In this document: positions 27,140 through 36,256 of the stretch, piece after piece
How the letters are laid out: each line of letters starts with the position of its first letter
How positions within the stretch are numbered: position 1 is the first letter of the stretch
Assembly: GCA_900757185.1 (NCBI GenBank)
Contig: CAAEMX010000049.1
Coordinates: 8,686-72,685 of the forward strand
DNA: 64,000 bases
Direction: 5' to 3'
DNA from: an uncultured Collinsella sp.
Lineage (GTDB): Bacteria > Actinomycetota > Coriobacteriia > Coriobacteriales > Coriobacteriaceae
Notes under the pieces: generated by a model
What the model saw: only the letters and a program-made list of their open reading frames with translations
Told to the model about the DNA's origin: nothing
Database searches by the model: none
Position numbers and translations under genes: made by a program

Positions 27140-28267
27140 TTAACGTACGATGGTGGTGTCGGAAGTTAACGGAGCCTTGCCCAGCACCAGGATGTTCTCG
27201 GGCGTGCCGCGAAGCTCGGTGTTGATGGGAACCACGTTGTTCTTGTCCAGAATGGCGTTCTCGACGCGAGCGCCGCTCTTGATGACACAGCTCTGGTTGA
27301 TGATCGAGTTGGTCACCGATGCGCCCTCCTCGACCACAACGCCGCGCGACAGGATCGAGTTACGCACGGTGCCCTTGATGATGCAGCCGGCCGAGATGAT
27401 CGAGTTGCAGGCGTGGCTGCCGGTCGCATAGCGCGAAGGCGGCACGTCGTGAGCCTTGGTCAGGATCGGGCGCTCGGGATCGAAGAGCTGGTCGGCCACG
27501 GTCTGGTCGAGCAGGTCCATGCTGCGGCGATACAGCGACTTCTCGCTAAACACGCCCACGACCTCGCCCTTGTACTCGTAGCTGCACACGTCGATGTTGC
27601 CAAAGTCGCCCTGGAGTGCCTCGAGCAGGTCTAGATAGTCGGCGGCCTGGTAGTGGTCGATGATCTCGAGTAGCGTCTCGCGGTTGACGATGCAACAGTC
27701 CATAGAGGCGTTGTCGCCGTACACGACGCCGGCGCTCACGCCCGTCAGGCGGCCGTTCTCGTTAATCTCGAGCTTGGTCTCGTCATCGACGTTGCGCGTG
27801 GCCTTGCAGTACACCACGGTCATCTGGGCACCGGAGTTCTCGTGCGCGTCGATGATGGTGTTGAGGTCCATATTAAAGATGATGTTGGTGCCCATCATCA
27901 CGACATAGGGCTTGTCCGAGCGCTGGAACAGCGTCTTGTTGGAGATGATGTCGCGCAGCAGGAAGCGCATACCGCCCTTGGTGGTGCCATACGCGTTGCC
28001 GGGCACCATGAACAGGCCGCCCTTCTTGCGGTCCAGGCCCCAGTCCTTGCCCGAGCCCACGTGGTCGATCAGCGAGCGGTAGTTGCCCGGCATGACGACG
28101 CCGACGGTCTTAATGCCGGCATTCATCATGTTGGACAGCGGAAAGTCGATCAGGCGGTAGCGGCCCAAAAACGGAACGGACGCGATGGGGCGGTCCTTGA
28201 GTAGCACGCTGCCGTAGGTCGAAGAGTAGTTAGCGGTGATATAACCGATGGCCTTGCGATTGATCAT
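27140..28267 (-). CDS. glgD: Glucose-1-phosphate adenylyltransferase subunit GlgD
   Basis: A 375-residue non-catalytic or regulatory partner of GlgC. It starts MINRKAIGYITANYSSTYGS and lacks the GGxGxRL pyrophosphorylase motif that GlgC has. The nucleotidyltransferase-like domain (FPLSNMMNAGIKTVGVV, YVVMMGTNIIFNMD) is followed by a left-handed beta-helix with hexapeptide repeats (CIIKGTVRNSILSRGVVVEEG). ATG 28267 is four bases after the glgC stop with AAGGGGGA as its ribosome site; the longer in-frame start inside glgC is rejected. Paired GlgC/GlgD is best known from Firmicutes. Confidence 0.93.
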   Translation of the reverse strand: MINRKAIGYITANYSSTYGSVLLKDRPIASVPFLGRYRLIDFPLSNMMNAGIKTVGVVMPGNYRSLIDHVGSGKDWGLDRKKGGLFMVPGNAYGTTKGGMRFLLRDIISNKTLFQRSDKPYVVMMGTNIIFNMDLNTIIDAHENSGAQMTVVYCKATRNVDDETKLEINENGRLTGVSAGVVYGDNASMDCCIVNRETLLEIIDHYQAADYLDLLEALQGDFGNIDVCSYEYKGEVVGVFSEKSLYRRSMDLLDQTVADQLFDPERPILTKAHDVPPSRYATGSHACNSIISAGCIIKGTVRNSILSRGVVVEEGASVTNSIINQSCVIKSGARVENAILDKNNVVPINTELRGTPENILVLGKAPLTSDTTIVR

Positions 28268-28271
28268 CGGA

Positions 28272-29420
28272 TCATTCCCCCTTCCCGATAACGACGTCAT
28301 TTCCAACGACGGCCGTATCCTTGGTGGTATCGACAGAGCCGAGCTTCACGCCCTCTTCGACCGTGGAGTTTTCGCCCAAAATAGCGCGGCAGATGTGCGC
28401 GCCGCTCTTAACGTGCGCACCCGGCAGCAGCACGGAGTCCTCGACCACGGCGCGCTCCTCGATGATGACATCGGTCGAAAGGATCGAGTGGCGAGCGGTG
28501 CCGTAGATCTTGCAGCCGTTGGAGACCAGGCAGTCGTCCAGGCGGCCGTCCGGGCCAATGTAGTGCGGCGGACGCGTGGTGATGTTGGACATGATGGGGA
28601 AGTTCTTGTCAAACAGATCGAACTCGGGGTTGTTGCCCAGCAGGTCCATCGAGGTCTCGTGGAAGCTGGCGATGGTGCCGACGTCCTTCCAAAAGCCGTG
28701 GAACTCGTAGCTGTACAGGCGCTTGTTCTCGCCGAGTAGCTTGGGGATGATGTCCTTGCCAAAGTCGTGGCTCGAGCGCTGGTCCAGAGCGTCCTCCTCG
28801 AGCGCCTCGATCAGCACGTCGGCCGAGAAGATGTAGATGCCCATGGACGCAAGGTTCGAATCGGGCTTCTCGGGCTTCTCGGTGAACTTGGTGATGCGGC
28901 CGTCCTCGGGGTCGGTGGTCAGGATGCCAAAGCGGCTGGCCTCCTCCCACGGCACGGGCATAACGCTCACCGTGAGGTCGGCGTTGTTCTCAATGTGTGT
29001 CTTGAGCATCTTGCGGTAGTCCATGCGATATAGGTGATCGCCCGAAAGAATCAGGACGTACTTGGGGTCGTTGGCCTTGATGTAGTCGAGGTTCTGCGTA
29101 ATGGCGTCGGCCGTGCCCGCATACCAGGCGCCGCCGGTCTGCGTCTCGTACGGCGGCAGGATCGACACGCCGCCGTCGCGGCTGTCCAGGTCCCATGCCT
29201 CGCCGGAGCCCACGTAGGCATGCAGCAGGTAGGGGCGGTACTGCGTCAGAACGCCCACCGTGTCGATGCCCGAGTTGGAGCAGTTGGACAGCGAAAAGTC
29301 GATAATGCGGAACTTGCCACCAAAGCTAACCGCCGGCTTGGCGATCTTTTGGGTGAGTGCCCCCAATCGGCTGCCCTGTCCTCCTGCGAGGAGCATCGCG
29401 ATGCATTCTTTCTTACTCAT
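28272..29420 (-). CDS. glgC: Glucose-1-phosphate adenylyltransferase catalytic subunit
   Basis: It makes ADP-glucose from glucose-1-phosphate and ATP, the committed step of glycogen synthesis. The 382-residue protein has the active-site loop [14 protein letters not shown], then [33 protein letters not shown] and the sugar-binding [20 protein letters not shown], followed by a beta-helix of hexapeptide repeats. GAAGGAGA precedes the ATG. It is transcribed with glgD four bases downstream. Confidence 0.96.
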   Translation of the reverse strand: MSKKECIAMLLAGGQGSRLGALTQKIAKPAVSFGGKFRIIDFSLSNCSNSGIDTVGVLTQYRPYLLHAYVGSGEAWDLDSRDGGVSILPPYETQTGGAWYAGTADAITQNLDYIKANDPKYVLILSGDHLYRMDYRKMLKTHIENNADLTVSVMPVPWEEASRFGILTTDPEDGRITKFTEKPEKPDSNLASMGIYIFSADVLIEALEEDALDQRSSHDFGKDIIPKLLGENKRLYSYEFHGFWKDVGTIASFHETSMDLLGNNPEFDLFDKNFPIMSNITTRPPHYIGPDGRLDDCLVSNGCKIYGTARHSILSTDVIIEERAVVEDSVLLPGAHVKSGAHICRAILGENSTVEEGVKLGSVDTTKDTAVVGNDVVIGKGE

Positions 29421-29460
29421 CGATTTCTCCTTCTGTCATCGATGTTCCTAAACCCATTAG

Positions 29461-29491
29461 CGACGGGCGCGGCGCAATGTCACGCCCGTCG
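29461..29491 (-). other. Intercistronic hairpin between glgP and glgC
   Basis: CGACGGGCG pairs with CGCCCGTCG across 13 bases in the 108-base gap between glgP and glgC. Like the glgD-glgA hairpin it lacks a T-run, so termination would be weak. Confidence 0.45.
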
Positions 29492-29528
29492 AGTAATGCC
29501 GTGCTGGCATAGGGGAGCTCGCGCGCCT

Positions 29529-31955
29529 TTACGCGTGCCAGATCTCGTCGCGGTACTCGCGAATGGTGCGGTCGCTCGAGAACCAGCCGCTCGAGGCAGT
29601 GTTGAGCAGGGCCTTGCGGTTCCAGGTCTCCTGGTCGCCGTAGCTGCCGGTGAGCTTCTCCCACGCATCCACGTAACTGCGGAAGTCTGCCATGACCAGG
29701 TCGGGGTCGTTGTTGTTCATGAGCTCGTTGTAGATGCTCTCGAAGTTGCCCGAGAGGCCGGCAAACGTGTTGTCCTTGAGCTCGTCCATCACGCGGCCCA
29801 GACGCTCACGATCACTGTTGAGGGTATCCCACGCAAAGTAGCTGTTCGACGCCCAGAGCTGCTCGACCTCGGGAGCGGTCAGGCCAAAGATGGCCTCGTT
29901 CTCGCGGCCGGCCAAGTCGGCGATCTCGATGTTGGCGCCGTCGAGGGTGCCCAGCGTTATGGCGCCGTTCATCATGAGCTTCATGTTGGACGTGCCCGAG
30001 GCCTCCTTGCCGGCTGTGGAGATCTGCTCCGAGATCTCGGCGGCAGGGTAGATGAGCTGGGCGTTGCTCACGCGGAAGTTGGGGATAAAGCAGACCTTCA
30101 TGACCTCGTTGACGCGGGCGTCGTTGTTGATGACGTCGGCCACGGAGTTAATGAGGCGGATGGTCTCCTTGGCAAAGGTGTAGCTCGAGGCAGCCTTGCC
30201 GCTAAAGATAAAGGTCGTCGGCGTCACGTGGAAGTTGGGATCGGCGATGCGACGGTTGTAGATGTCCATCACCTTCATGATGTTCATGAGCTGGCGCTTG
30301 TAGGCATGGAAGCGCTTGACCTGAACATCGAAGACGGTGTTGGGGTCAATGACCAGACCGGTCTCGGCCTTAACGTAGGCGGCCAGGCGCTCCTTGTTGG
30401 CGCGCTTGGAGGCACCCACGGCCTTCAGGAACTCGGTGTCGTCCTTAAACTCTTTGAGCTTCTCCAGCTCAAAGGCGTCCTTCAGCCAGCCGTCGCCAAT
30501 GGCATCGGTGACGAGCTTGGCGTAGGTGGGGTTGGCCTCGGCAAAGAAACGACGATGCGAGATGCCGTTGGTCTTGTTGTTGAACTTCTCGGGCGTCAGG
30601 GCATAGAAGTCCTTGAGGACGATGTTCTTGATGATGTCGGAGTGGATCTTGGCCACGCCGTTGACGCTGTGGCTGCAGATCACGGACAGGTTGGCCATGC
30701 GAATCTCGCCGTCCCACAGGATGGCGGTCTGGCGCAGACGCTCCTGCCAGCCCTCCTGCGTGGTGTCGAACGACTCGTGCCAACGACGGCTGATCTCGTC
30801 GATGATCTGGTACACGCGGGGGAGGAGCTTGGAGAACGTGCCGATGGGCCACTTCTCCAGAGCCTCGGGCAGGATGGTGTGGTTAGTGTAGCTCACGACC
30901 TGCGTCACGATGTTCCAGGCGTCATCCCACTCGAGCTTCTTCTCGTCGATGAGGATGCGCATGAGCTCGGGGCCGCACATGGCGGGGTGCGTGTCGTTGG
31001 TGTGGATGGCCACAAACTGCGGCAGCAGCTCCCAGTTGGCGCCGTGCTCCTTCTCAAAGGTGTCGAGCAGGCTGTAGATGCCGGCCGAAACAAACAGGTA
31101 CTCCTGCTTCAGGCGCAGCAGACGGCCGTGCTCGCCGGCATCGTTGGGGTAGAGGATGGCGCTGATGGCCTCGGCCTCGGCGCGCTCGGCATCGGCCAGG
31201 GCGTAGTCGCCTCGGTTGAAGGCCTCCAGGTCAAAGTGCTCCTCGACCGGCTCGGCGGCCCAGACGCGCAGCTTGTTGACGGTCTCGCCGGCATAGCCCA
31301 CAACGGGGATGTCATAAGGGACGGCCAGGATGTCCTGCGTGTCCACCGTGCGGTAGAACGTGCGGCCGTTCTCCTCAAAGCCCTCGACATGGCCACCAAA
31401 CTTGATGGTCACGGCCTTGTCCTGACGACGGACCTCCCAGGGATAGCCGTGGGTGAGCCACTCGTCGGTGGCCTCGACCTGGCTGCCGTTGACGATCTCC
31501 TGCTTAAACAGGCCGTAGCGGTAGCGCATGCCGTTGCCGTAGCCGGCGATGCCCTCGGCTGCCATGGAATCCAGGAAGCATGCGGCCAGACGGCCCAGGC
31601 CACCGTTGCCCAGGGCCGGGTCGGGCTCCTGGTTCTCGATGACGGACAGGTCAAAGCCCATGTCGTCGAGCGCCTCTGCGACCATGTCGCGCACGCCAAA
31701 GTTGAGCAGGTAGTTGTCGAGCAGGCGGCCGATCAAAAACTCAATCGAGAAGTAGTACACGCGCTTCTTGCCCTCGGCGGTGACGCGGGCGTCGCTCTTG
31801 GTGGCAACGGTGCGCGCCTTCTCGGCCACGAGCTTGGCCAGGGCATTAAAGCGGTCGAGGTCGCTCGCGGCCTCGACGCTCTTGCCGCTGATGCTCATGA
31901 CGGCATCGCGATAGAGCTCGGTAAACTCCTGCTTGTTGTCGAAGATCTTATTCAT
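29529..31955 (-). CDS. glgP: Glycogen/maltodextrin phosphorylase
   Basis: An 808-residue GT35 phosphorylase that releases glucose-1-phosphate from alpha-1,4-glucan. It carries NGGLGRLAACFLDSMA near the N-terminus and STAGKEASGTSNMKLMMNGA with the PLP-binding lysine (NMK), plus TLGTLDGANIEI. ATG 31955 has AAAGGAA six bases upstream; the in-frame extension to 32003 is rejected. It lies between glgB and glgC in the same direction, so synthesis and breakdown genes share a locus. Confidence 0.95.
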   Translation of the reverse strand: MNKIFDNKQEFTELYRDAVMSISGKSVEAASDLDRFNALAKLVAEKARTVATKSDARVTAEGKKRVYYFSIEFLIGRLLDNYLLNFGVRDMVAEALDDMGFDLSVIENQEPDPALGNGGLGRLAACFLDSMAAEGIAGYGNGMRYRYGLFKQEIVNGSQVEATDEWLTHGYPWEVRRQDKAVTIKFGGHVEGFEENGRTFYRTVDTQDILAVPYDIPVVGYAGETVNKLRVWAAEPVEEHFDLEAFNRGDYALADAERAEAEAISAILYPNDAGEHGRLLRLKQEYLFVSAGIYSLLDTFEKEHGANWELLPQFVAIHTNDTHPAMCGPELMRILIDEKKLEWDDAWNIVTQVVSYTNHTILPEALEKWPIGTFSKLLPRVYQIIDEISRRWHESFDTTQEGWQERLRQTAILWDGEIRMANLSVICSHSVNGVAKIHSDIIKNIVLKDFYALTPEKFNNKTNGISHRRFFAEANPTYAKLVTDAIGDGWLKDAFELEKLKEFKDDTEFLKAVGASKRANKERLAAYVKAETGLVIDPNTVFDVQVKRFHAYKRQLMNIMKVMDIYNRRIADPNFHVTPTTFIFSGKAASSYTFAKETIRLINSVADVINNDARVNEVMKVCFIPNFRVSNAQLIYPAAEISEQISTAGKEASGTSNMKLMMNGAITLGTLDGANIEIADLAGRENEAIFGLTAPEVEQLWASNSYFAWDTLNSDRERLGRVMDELKDNTFAGLSGNFESIYNELMNNNDPDLVMADFRSYVDAWEKLTGSYGDQETWNRKALLNTASSGWFSSDRTIREYRDEIWHA

Positions 31956-32049
31956 ACGTTCCTTTCCCCCGGGGATGTTTCTCCCGGAACGGTTATGACT
32001 CATATCCTACGCCCCGGCGGGGCGGGTGATTACAGCTGTAACGGCTTTG

Positions 32050-34308
32050 TTACGCATCCTTGGCAGACGGCTTAACAGAAGCAGACTTGGCCTTGGTAGC
32101 GGCCTTTTTGGCAGCCGGCTTCTTGGCCGCGGTAGCTTTAGCAGCGGGCTTTGCGTCAGCCTTTGCCTTCGCCTTAGCCGGAGCCTTCTTGGCTGCCGCG
32201 GTCTTGGGCTTCACCGAGGACGCATGCTTGCGCGTCGCCTTCTTGGGAGCCTCCACCACCGGCGGCTTATAGCTGCTGGGACCGCGGCGCTTAAGCACCA
32301 CGCCAGCCAGCCCGGGCACCTTAATCTCAATGGAGTCCATCTGCCCGTTCCAGGGATAGGGCTCGCTCGAGCAGGTGTAAGGTTCCTCGCCGGCATAGCC
32401 GCTGCCGCCAAACTCGGGACGGTCGGAGTCGAAGATGACCTCCCAGTCGCCCTCGCGCGGCACGCCCACGCGGAAGCTCTCGTAGCTCGCCGGGTCAAAG
32501 TTGATCAGGATCACCAGGTCGTCATCGACGTCCTCGCCCTGGCGCACAAAGCTCACGATGGACTGCTTGGAGTTATCCGCGTCGATCCAGGTAAAGCCGT
32601 CATCGGTGTAGCCGCGCTCGTACAGGGCGGGCTCGGCGGTGTACAGGTGATTGAGCGCTTTAATGAACGCCTGATGATGACGGTGGGTCTCATACTCCTC
32701 GGTCAGGAACCACTGAATGGACTCGTAATAGCGCCACTCGATAAACTGGCCGATCTCGTTGCCCATAAAGTTGAGCTTGGCACCGGGGTGCGTCATCTGG
32801 TAGAAGGCCAGCGTGCGCAGGCCGGCAAACTGGCGCCACCAGTCGCCCGGCATGCGGCCGATCAGCGAACACTTGCCGTGCACGACTTCGTCGTGGCTGA
32901 GCGGGCAAATAAAGTTCTCGGTAAAGGCGTACATGATGGAGAACGTGAGCAGCCCGTGGTTGCCGGGACGCCACGGAAAATCGGTCTGCATATAGTGCAG
33001 GGTGTCGTTCATCCAGCCCATGTCCCACTTGTAGTGGAAGCCCAGGCCGCCGTCCTGCGGCGGATAGGTCACGAGCGGCCACGCGGTGGACTCCTCGGCC
33101 ATCATCATCACGTCGGGGTAATGAGCCTCCACGGCGCAGTTGACCTGACGGATAAACGCGCTGGCGTCAAGGTCCTCCTCGGTACCGTACTTGTTGAACT
33201 TCTTTTGGCCCGGATCGTCGATACCAAAGTTGAGGTACAGCATGCTGGACACGCCGTCCATGCGAATGCCGTCCACGTGGAAGTTCTCGAGCCAATACAG
33301 CACGTTGGAGACCAGGAAGGAGCGGACCTCGCCGCGGGCGAAGTCGAACTTGTGCGTGCCCCAGTTGGGGTGAATCTCGTGCTCAAACAGCATGTGGCCG
33401 TTAAAGGTGGCAAGGCCGTGGGAGTCGGCGCAAAAACCGCCGGGCACCCAGTCCATGATTACGCCGATGCCTGCCTCGTGGCATGCATCGATAAAGTGCA
33501 TGAGCTGCTGCGGGTTGCCGTAGCGCGACGTGGCGGCGTAGTAGCCGGTCGTCTGGTAGCCCCAGGAGCCATCGAAGGGATGCTCCATGAGCGGCATGAC
33601 CTCGATATGCGTGTAGCCCATGTCGCGCACGTAGTCCACGAGCTCCACCGACAGGTCTTCGTAGGTGTAGAACTCGCCGCGCTGCGCAGGGAAGGGATCC
33701 ATGGGACCGGGGTAGTTGCCGTACTCATCCGGCTCGCCCTGCGGCGCGTCGCCGTGGCGCTTCCACGAGCCAATATGCACCTCGTAGATGTTAAGGGGTT
33801 GCGACATGTGGTTGTGGCCGGCGCGGCGCTTGAGCCATGCGGCGTCGTTCCACTTATAGCCGTCGAGGGTCCACAGCACGCTGGCGGTACCCGGAGGGCA
33901 CTCGGCCTTAAAGGCATACGGATCGGCCTTGTAGAGCTTCTCGCCCTCGTTGGTCTCGATAAGGTACTTATAGAGCTGGCCTTGCTCTGCGCCAGGAATA
34001 AAGCCTTCCCAGATAGCGCTCGTATGCACGGGCACCAGCGGGTTGGCTTCCTCATCCCAGTCGTTAAATTCGCCAATGACATGAACGCTCTTTACGTCGG
34101 GCGCCCAAACGCAAAAGCGCCAGCCGCGCGTACGGTTCTGCGTGTCGGGGTGCGCGCCCATCTTTTCCCAGCTGCGCTCCCACATACCAATGCCAAATAG
34201 ATAGACATCGTCCTTGGAGAGCTCCGGCGCGTGCGGGGCGGCTTTACGGGTAGCGGGCTTTTTGGTTGCTGGCTTTAGCTTTGTATCGCTCACGTTTGAT
34301 CCCATCAT
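32050..34308 (-). CDS. glgB: 1,4-alpha-glucan branching enzyme with basic tails at both ends
   Basis: A GH13_9 branching enzyme. A CBM48 domain (WRFCVWAPDVKSVHVIGEFNDW is split across its first strands) precedes the barrel with GVIMDWVPGGF, GIRMDGVSSML (nucleophile), MMMAEEST (acid/base) and LSHDEVVHGK. Unusually, the last 70 residues (32053-32270) are Lys/Ala/Pro repeats (AAKKAPAKAKAKADAKPAAK), and a short N-terminal run reads KLKPATKKPATRKAAP. This matches the style of the GlgA tail. Start options are ATG 34308, with no good ribosome site, or GTG 34293 after GGGA; the longer one is listed. It is the first gene of the glycogen cluster. A palindrome TTACAGCTGTAA sits just past its stop. Confidence 0.94.
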   Translation of the reverse strand: MMGSNVSDTKLKPATKKPATRKAAPHAPELSKDDVYLFGIGMWERSWEKMGAHPDTQNRTRGWRFCVWAPDVKSVHVIGEFNDWDEEANPLVPVHTSAIWEGFIPGAEQGQLYKYLIETNEGEKLYKADPYAFKAECPPGTASVLWTLDGYKWNDAAWLKRRAGHNHMSQPLNIYEVHIGSWKRHGDAPQGEPDEYGNYPGPMDPFPAQRGEFYTYEDLSVELVDYVRDMGYTHIEVMPLMEHPFDGSWGYQTTGYYAATSRYGNPQQLMHFIDACHEAGIGVIMDWVPGGFCADSHGLATFNGHMLFEHEIHPNWGTHKFDFARGEVRSFLVSNVLYWLENFHVDGIRMDGVSSMLYLNFGIDDPGQKKFNKYGTEEDLDASAFIRQVNCAVEAHYPDVMMMAEESTAWPLVTYPPQDGGLGFHYKWDMGWMNDTLHYMQTDFPWRPGNHGLLTFSIMYAFTENFICPLSHDEVVHGKCSLIGRMPGDWWRQFAGLRTLAFYQMTHPGAKLNFMGNEIGQFIEWRYYESIQWFLTEEYETHRHHQAFIKALNHLYTAEPALYERGYTDDGFTWIDADNSKQSIVSFVRQGEDVDDDLVILINFDPASYESFRVGVPREGDWEVIFDSDRPEFGGSGYAGEEPYTCSSEPYPWNGQMDSIEIKVPGLAGVVLKRRGPSSYKPPVVEAPKKATRKHASSVKPKTAAAKKAPAKAKAKADAKPAAKATAAKKPAAKKAATKAKSASVKPSAKDA

Positions 34309-34529
34309 GACGCGGCAGCGTGTTGCCTTGGTGACTAGATGCGAAAGGTCCAAGGCTGCACGAATCGAAGGGACGGCGATAGTTCTATGATTCGTTCCAC
34401 CTCGCGTGCTCGGTGGAACTTTCGGCACGAAATACGATAACACCTGTTCGTTGCTTTTATGGAGAAAAGTGGATTTGCGGAGGTGTTTAATCGGCGAGCG
34501 CCATGTTTAGACCACTGGCAGAATTGCGA

Positions 34530-34617
34530 TGGTAAAACTCTTGACAGTTTTACCAATTAGGGTTTCAAGATTGTTAGTTTGACGTTTGGTAAAACGTTTT
34601 TAGCAGGTTGTTTACCA
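34530..34617. promoter_or_regulatory. Repeated TGGTAAAAC operator-like sites upstream of the HAD gene and glgB
   Basis: TGGTAAAAC (34530-34538) and its exact inverse GTTTTACCA (34547-34555) flank TCTTGACA, which contains a consensus -35 TTGACA on the plus strand. A second pair lies at 34587-34595 and 34610-34617; the first of these continues as TGGTAAAACGTTTT with a central CG. Repressor binding here would cover the plus-strand promoter. The sites also lie about 220 bases upstream of glgB on the other strand. Confidence 0.6.
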
Positions 34618-34639
34618 TTTGACATCGAAAGGTTCGTTT

Positions 34640-35329
34640 ATGTCCCAGACCGCCGCCCACAATGTCGCTTTTATTTTCGATTGCGACGGCACACTGGTTA
34701 ATAGCACCCCCGTTTGGGCGTATGCCCAGCCCGAGTTATTGCACCGCCACGGTGTTGACGTGACGGTCGACGATTTTGCCCAGTTTGAGCATTTGTCGCT
34801 CGAGGACGAGTGCCAGGCCTACCACGACACCTGGGCCATTGGCGCGAATGGCGAGGAGCTGTACCGCGAGCTGAGCGACATCCTGATCGATGGCTATTCC
34901 AAGGTGCCGCCGCGCGAGGGTCTGCTTGCTTTTTTGAAGCAGGCGAAGGCCGCCGGCATTGCCATGTGCGTGGCCACTTCCACGCCGACCGAGCTGGTTA
35001 CGTCAGCGCTTGCGGGCGCCGGGCTCGATGCCTACATGGAGTTTGTGACCACCACGGGCGAGGCGGGGCGCTCCAAGCAGTTCTCCGACGTATACGAGCT
35101 TGCGTTGCGCCGCCTTGAGGAGCGCCATGGGCACAAGTTTGAGCGCACATGGGTATTTGAGGACGCCGTCTTTGGCCTAAAGAGTTCTGGCGCCGCCGGC
35201 TTTAAGCGTGTAGGCATCTATGACCCGCACGGCCGCATGAAGCGCGACGAGGTGCGTGCCAACTGCGACATCTTTATCGATAGTTACGAGGACCCTGACC
35301 TGGCCCGCGTGCTTGCGTTTGAGGGCTAG
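34640..35329 (+). CDS. HAD-superfamily hydrolase, beta-phosphoglucomutase-like
   Basis: A 229-residue class IA HAD phosphatase or mutase. Motif I is FIFDCDGTLVNS (nucleophile Asp), motif II CVATSTPTELV, and motif III/IV FEDAVFGLKSSGAAGF. The four-helix cap between residues 20 and 85 fits the beta-phosphoglucomutase/phosphatase group. The substrate is unknown. Its position behind TGGTAAAAC sites shared with the glycogen/maltodextrin genes hints at sugar-phosphate chemistry, but that is inference. ATG 34640 has GAAAGG about eight bases upstream; the TTG further upstream is rejected. Confidence 0.85.
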   Translation: MSQTAAHNVAFIFDCDGTLVNSTPVWAYAQPELLHRHGVDVTVDDFAQFEHLSLEDECQAYHDTWAIGANGEELYRELSDILIDGYSKVPPREGLLAFLKQAKAAGIAMCVATSTPTELVTSALAGAGLDAYMEFVTTTGEAGRSKQFSDVYELALRRLEERHGHKFERTWVFEDAVFGLKSSGAAGFKRVGIYDPHGRMKRDEVRANCDIFIDSYEDPDLARVLAFEG

Positions 35330-35338
35330 GCGAGGGCC

Positions 35339-35980
35339 GTGGCTTGCAAAGTATTAGTGGTTTGCGGCTCGCCCGTGGTGGCGAGCGAGGATCTGCTGCG
35401 TCAACTGGCAGGGGAGTGCGACCACATCGTAGCTGTGGACCGCGGGCTCGACGCGCTGCTGGGCGCGGGGCTAGGCTGCGATGTCTACGTGGGCGACGCC
35501 GACACCGTAAGCGATGAGGGACGCGCTCTGGTCGATGCCGCTGTCGATTTTGAAGTGGAACGCCACAACCCCTACAAGGACTATACCGATCTGGCATTGG
35601 CGCTCGATTCCGTTCGCCGCCGCTGGCCGGGTGCCGAAGTGGTTGCGACTTGCGCCACCGGCGGTCGTCCCGACATGGCACTGTCGGTACTGGGCCTGCT
35701 CGCGGGATACGTAGATGCCCCCGTCTGGATCGCCGAGGATAAGGTGGTCGTCCGCATCCTCCACGCAGGCGAATCATGGACTATTGAGGACGCCGAGGGC
35801 AAGACCTTCTCCATCATCGCCATAGCCCCCAACACCCAAGTAAGCGAATGCGGCCTAGAATGGGAACTAGACCACAGCCCCCTAGCCCTACTAGCCGACA
35901 CCGGCATCAGCAACATAGTCCGATCCACCGCAGAGATCGAAGTCCACACCGGCACCGCCATCGCTTACCTCTACAAGTAA
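35339..35980 (+). CDS. thiN: Thiamine pyrophosphokinase
   Basis: A 213-residue enzyme that converts thiamine to thiamine pyrophosphate with ATP. The N-terminal domain has VAVDRGLDALLGAGL, YVGDADTVSD and the catalytic YKDYTDLALALDSV, matching the GDxDS and KDxTD motifs of the family. GATGGRPDMALS-like TCATGGRPDMALS follows. The start is GTG 35339, nine bases after the HAD stop, with GAGG five bases upstream. From about 35820 to the end the codon choice changes to A- and C-ending codons (repeated CTA and ATA), unlike the rest of the gene, but the frame stays intact. Confidence 0.9.
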   Translation: MACKVLVVCGSPVVASEDLLRQLAGECDHIVAVDRGLDALLGAGLGCDVYVGDADTVSDEGRALVDAAVDFEVERHNPYKDYTDLALALDSVRRRWPGAEVVATCATGGRPDMALSVLGLLAGYVDAPVWIAEDKVVVRILHAGESWTIEDAEGKTFSIIAIAPNTQVSECGLEWELDHSPLALLADTGISNIVRSTAEIEVHTGTAIAYLYK

Positions 35981-36004
35981 GGTCTATCGCATCAGGGTTT
36001 TATC

Positions 36005-36057
36005 GGGACGGCGGATAGAAATAATCGCTCGAAGAGTGATTATTTCTGCCCCGTCCC
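36005..36057. repeat. Intergenic hairpin before tRNA-Ala
   Basis: GGGACGG...AGAAATAATC pairs with GATTATTTCT...CCGTCCC around an 11-base loop, with a small internal bulge. Its GTGATTATTT...GTCCCA arm resembles the right arm of the priA-upstream hairpin. It may also terminate the thiN transcript. Confidence 0.65.
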
Positions 36058-36097
36058 AGGAAAACCCGTAAGGCGGAAAATCAATCCAAATTCCCCC

Positions 36098-36126
36098 TTG
36101 CATCCCCGCAAACATTCCCCTATAGT
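36098..36126 (+). promoter_or_regulatory. Promoter of tRNA-Ala
   Basis: A -35 TTGCAT (36098-36103) and -10 TATAGT (36121-36126) are separated by exactly 17 bases and lie 13 bases upstream of the tRNA 5' end. Confidence 0.7.
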
Positions 36127-36139
36127 ACTACGTCGTCAC

Positions 36140-36215
36140 GGGGGCGTAGCTCAGCTGGGAGAGCGCTTGACTGGCAGTCAAGAGGTCAGGGGTTCGATCC
36201 CCCTCGTCTCCACCA
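36140..36215 (+). tRNA. tRNA-Ala (anticodon GGC)
   Basis: A 76-base cloverleaf. The acceptor GGGGGCG pairs with CGTCTCC and includes the G3-U70 pair that identifies alanine tRNAs. The D arm is GCTCAGCTGGGAGAGC, the anticodon arm CTTGA-CTGGCAG-TCAAG with anticodon GGC, and the T arm AGGGGTTCGATCCCCC. CCA is encoded in the genome. A sigma70-type promoter precedes it and a terminator follows. Confidence 0.95.
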
Positions 36216-36225
36216 TCGTGAATTT

Positions 36226-36256
36226 AAAAGGCCACCGGATACCCGGTGGCCTTTTT
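36226..36256 (+). terminator. Terminator of tRNA-Ala
   Basis: AAAAGGCCACCGG pairs with CCGGTGGCCTTTTT across four bases, ending in five T residues, directly after the tRNA. Confidence 0.9.

Noticed and set aside
29034..32075. Very long open frame of 1013 codons on the plus strand
   Set aside because: It is antisense to glgP and glgC, which have full motifs and ribosome sites. It results from high GC and strong third-position bias.
32026..34200. Plus-strand frame of 724 codons opposite glgB
   Set aside because: Shadow of the branching enzyme gene, whose catalytic motifs are intact on the minus strand.
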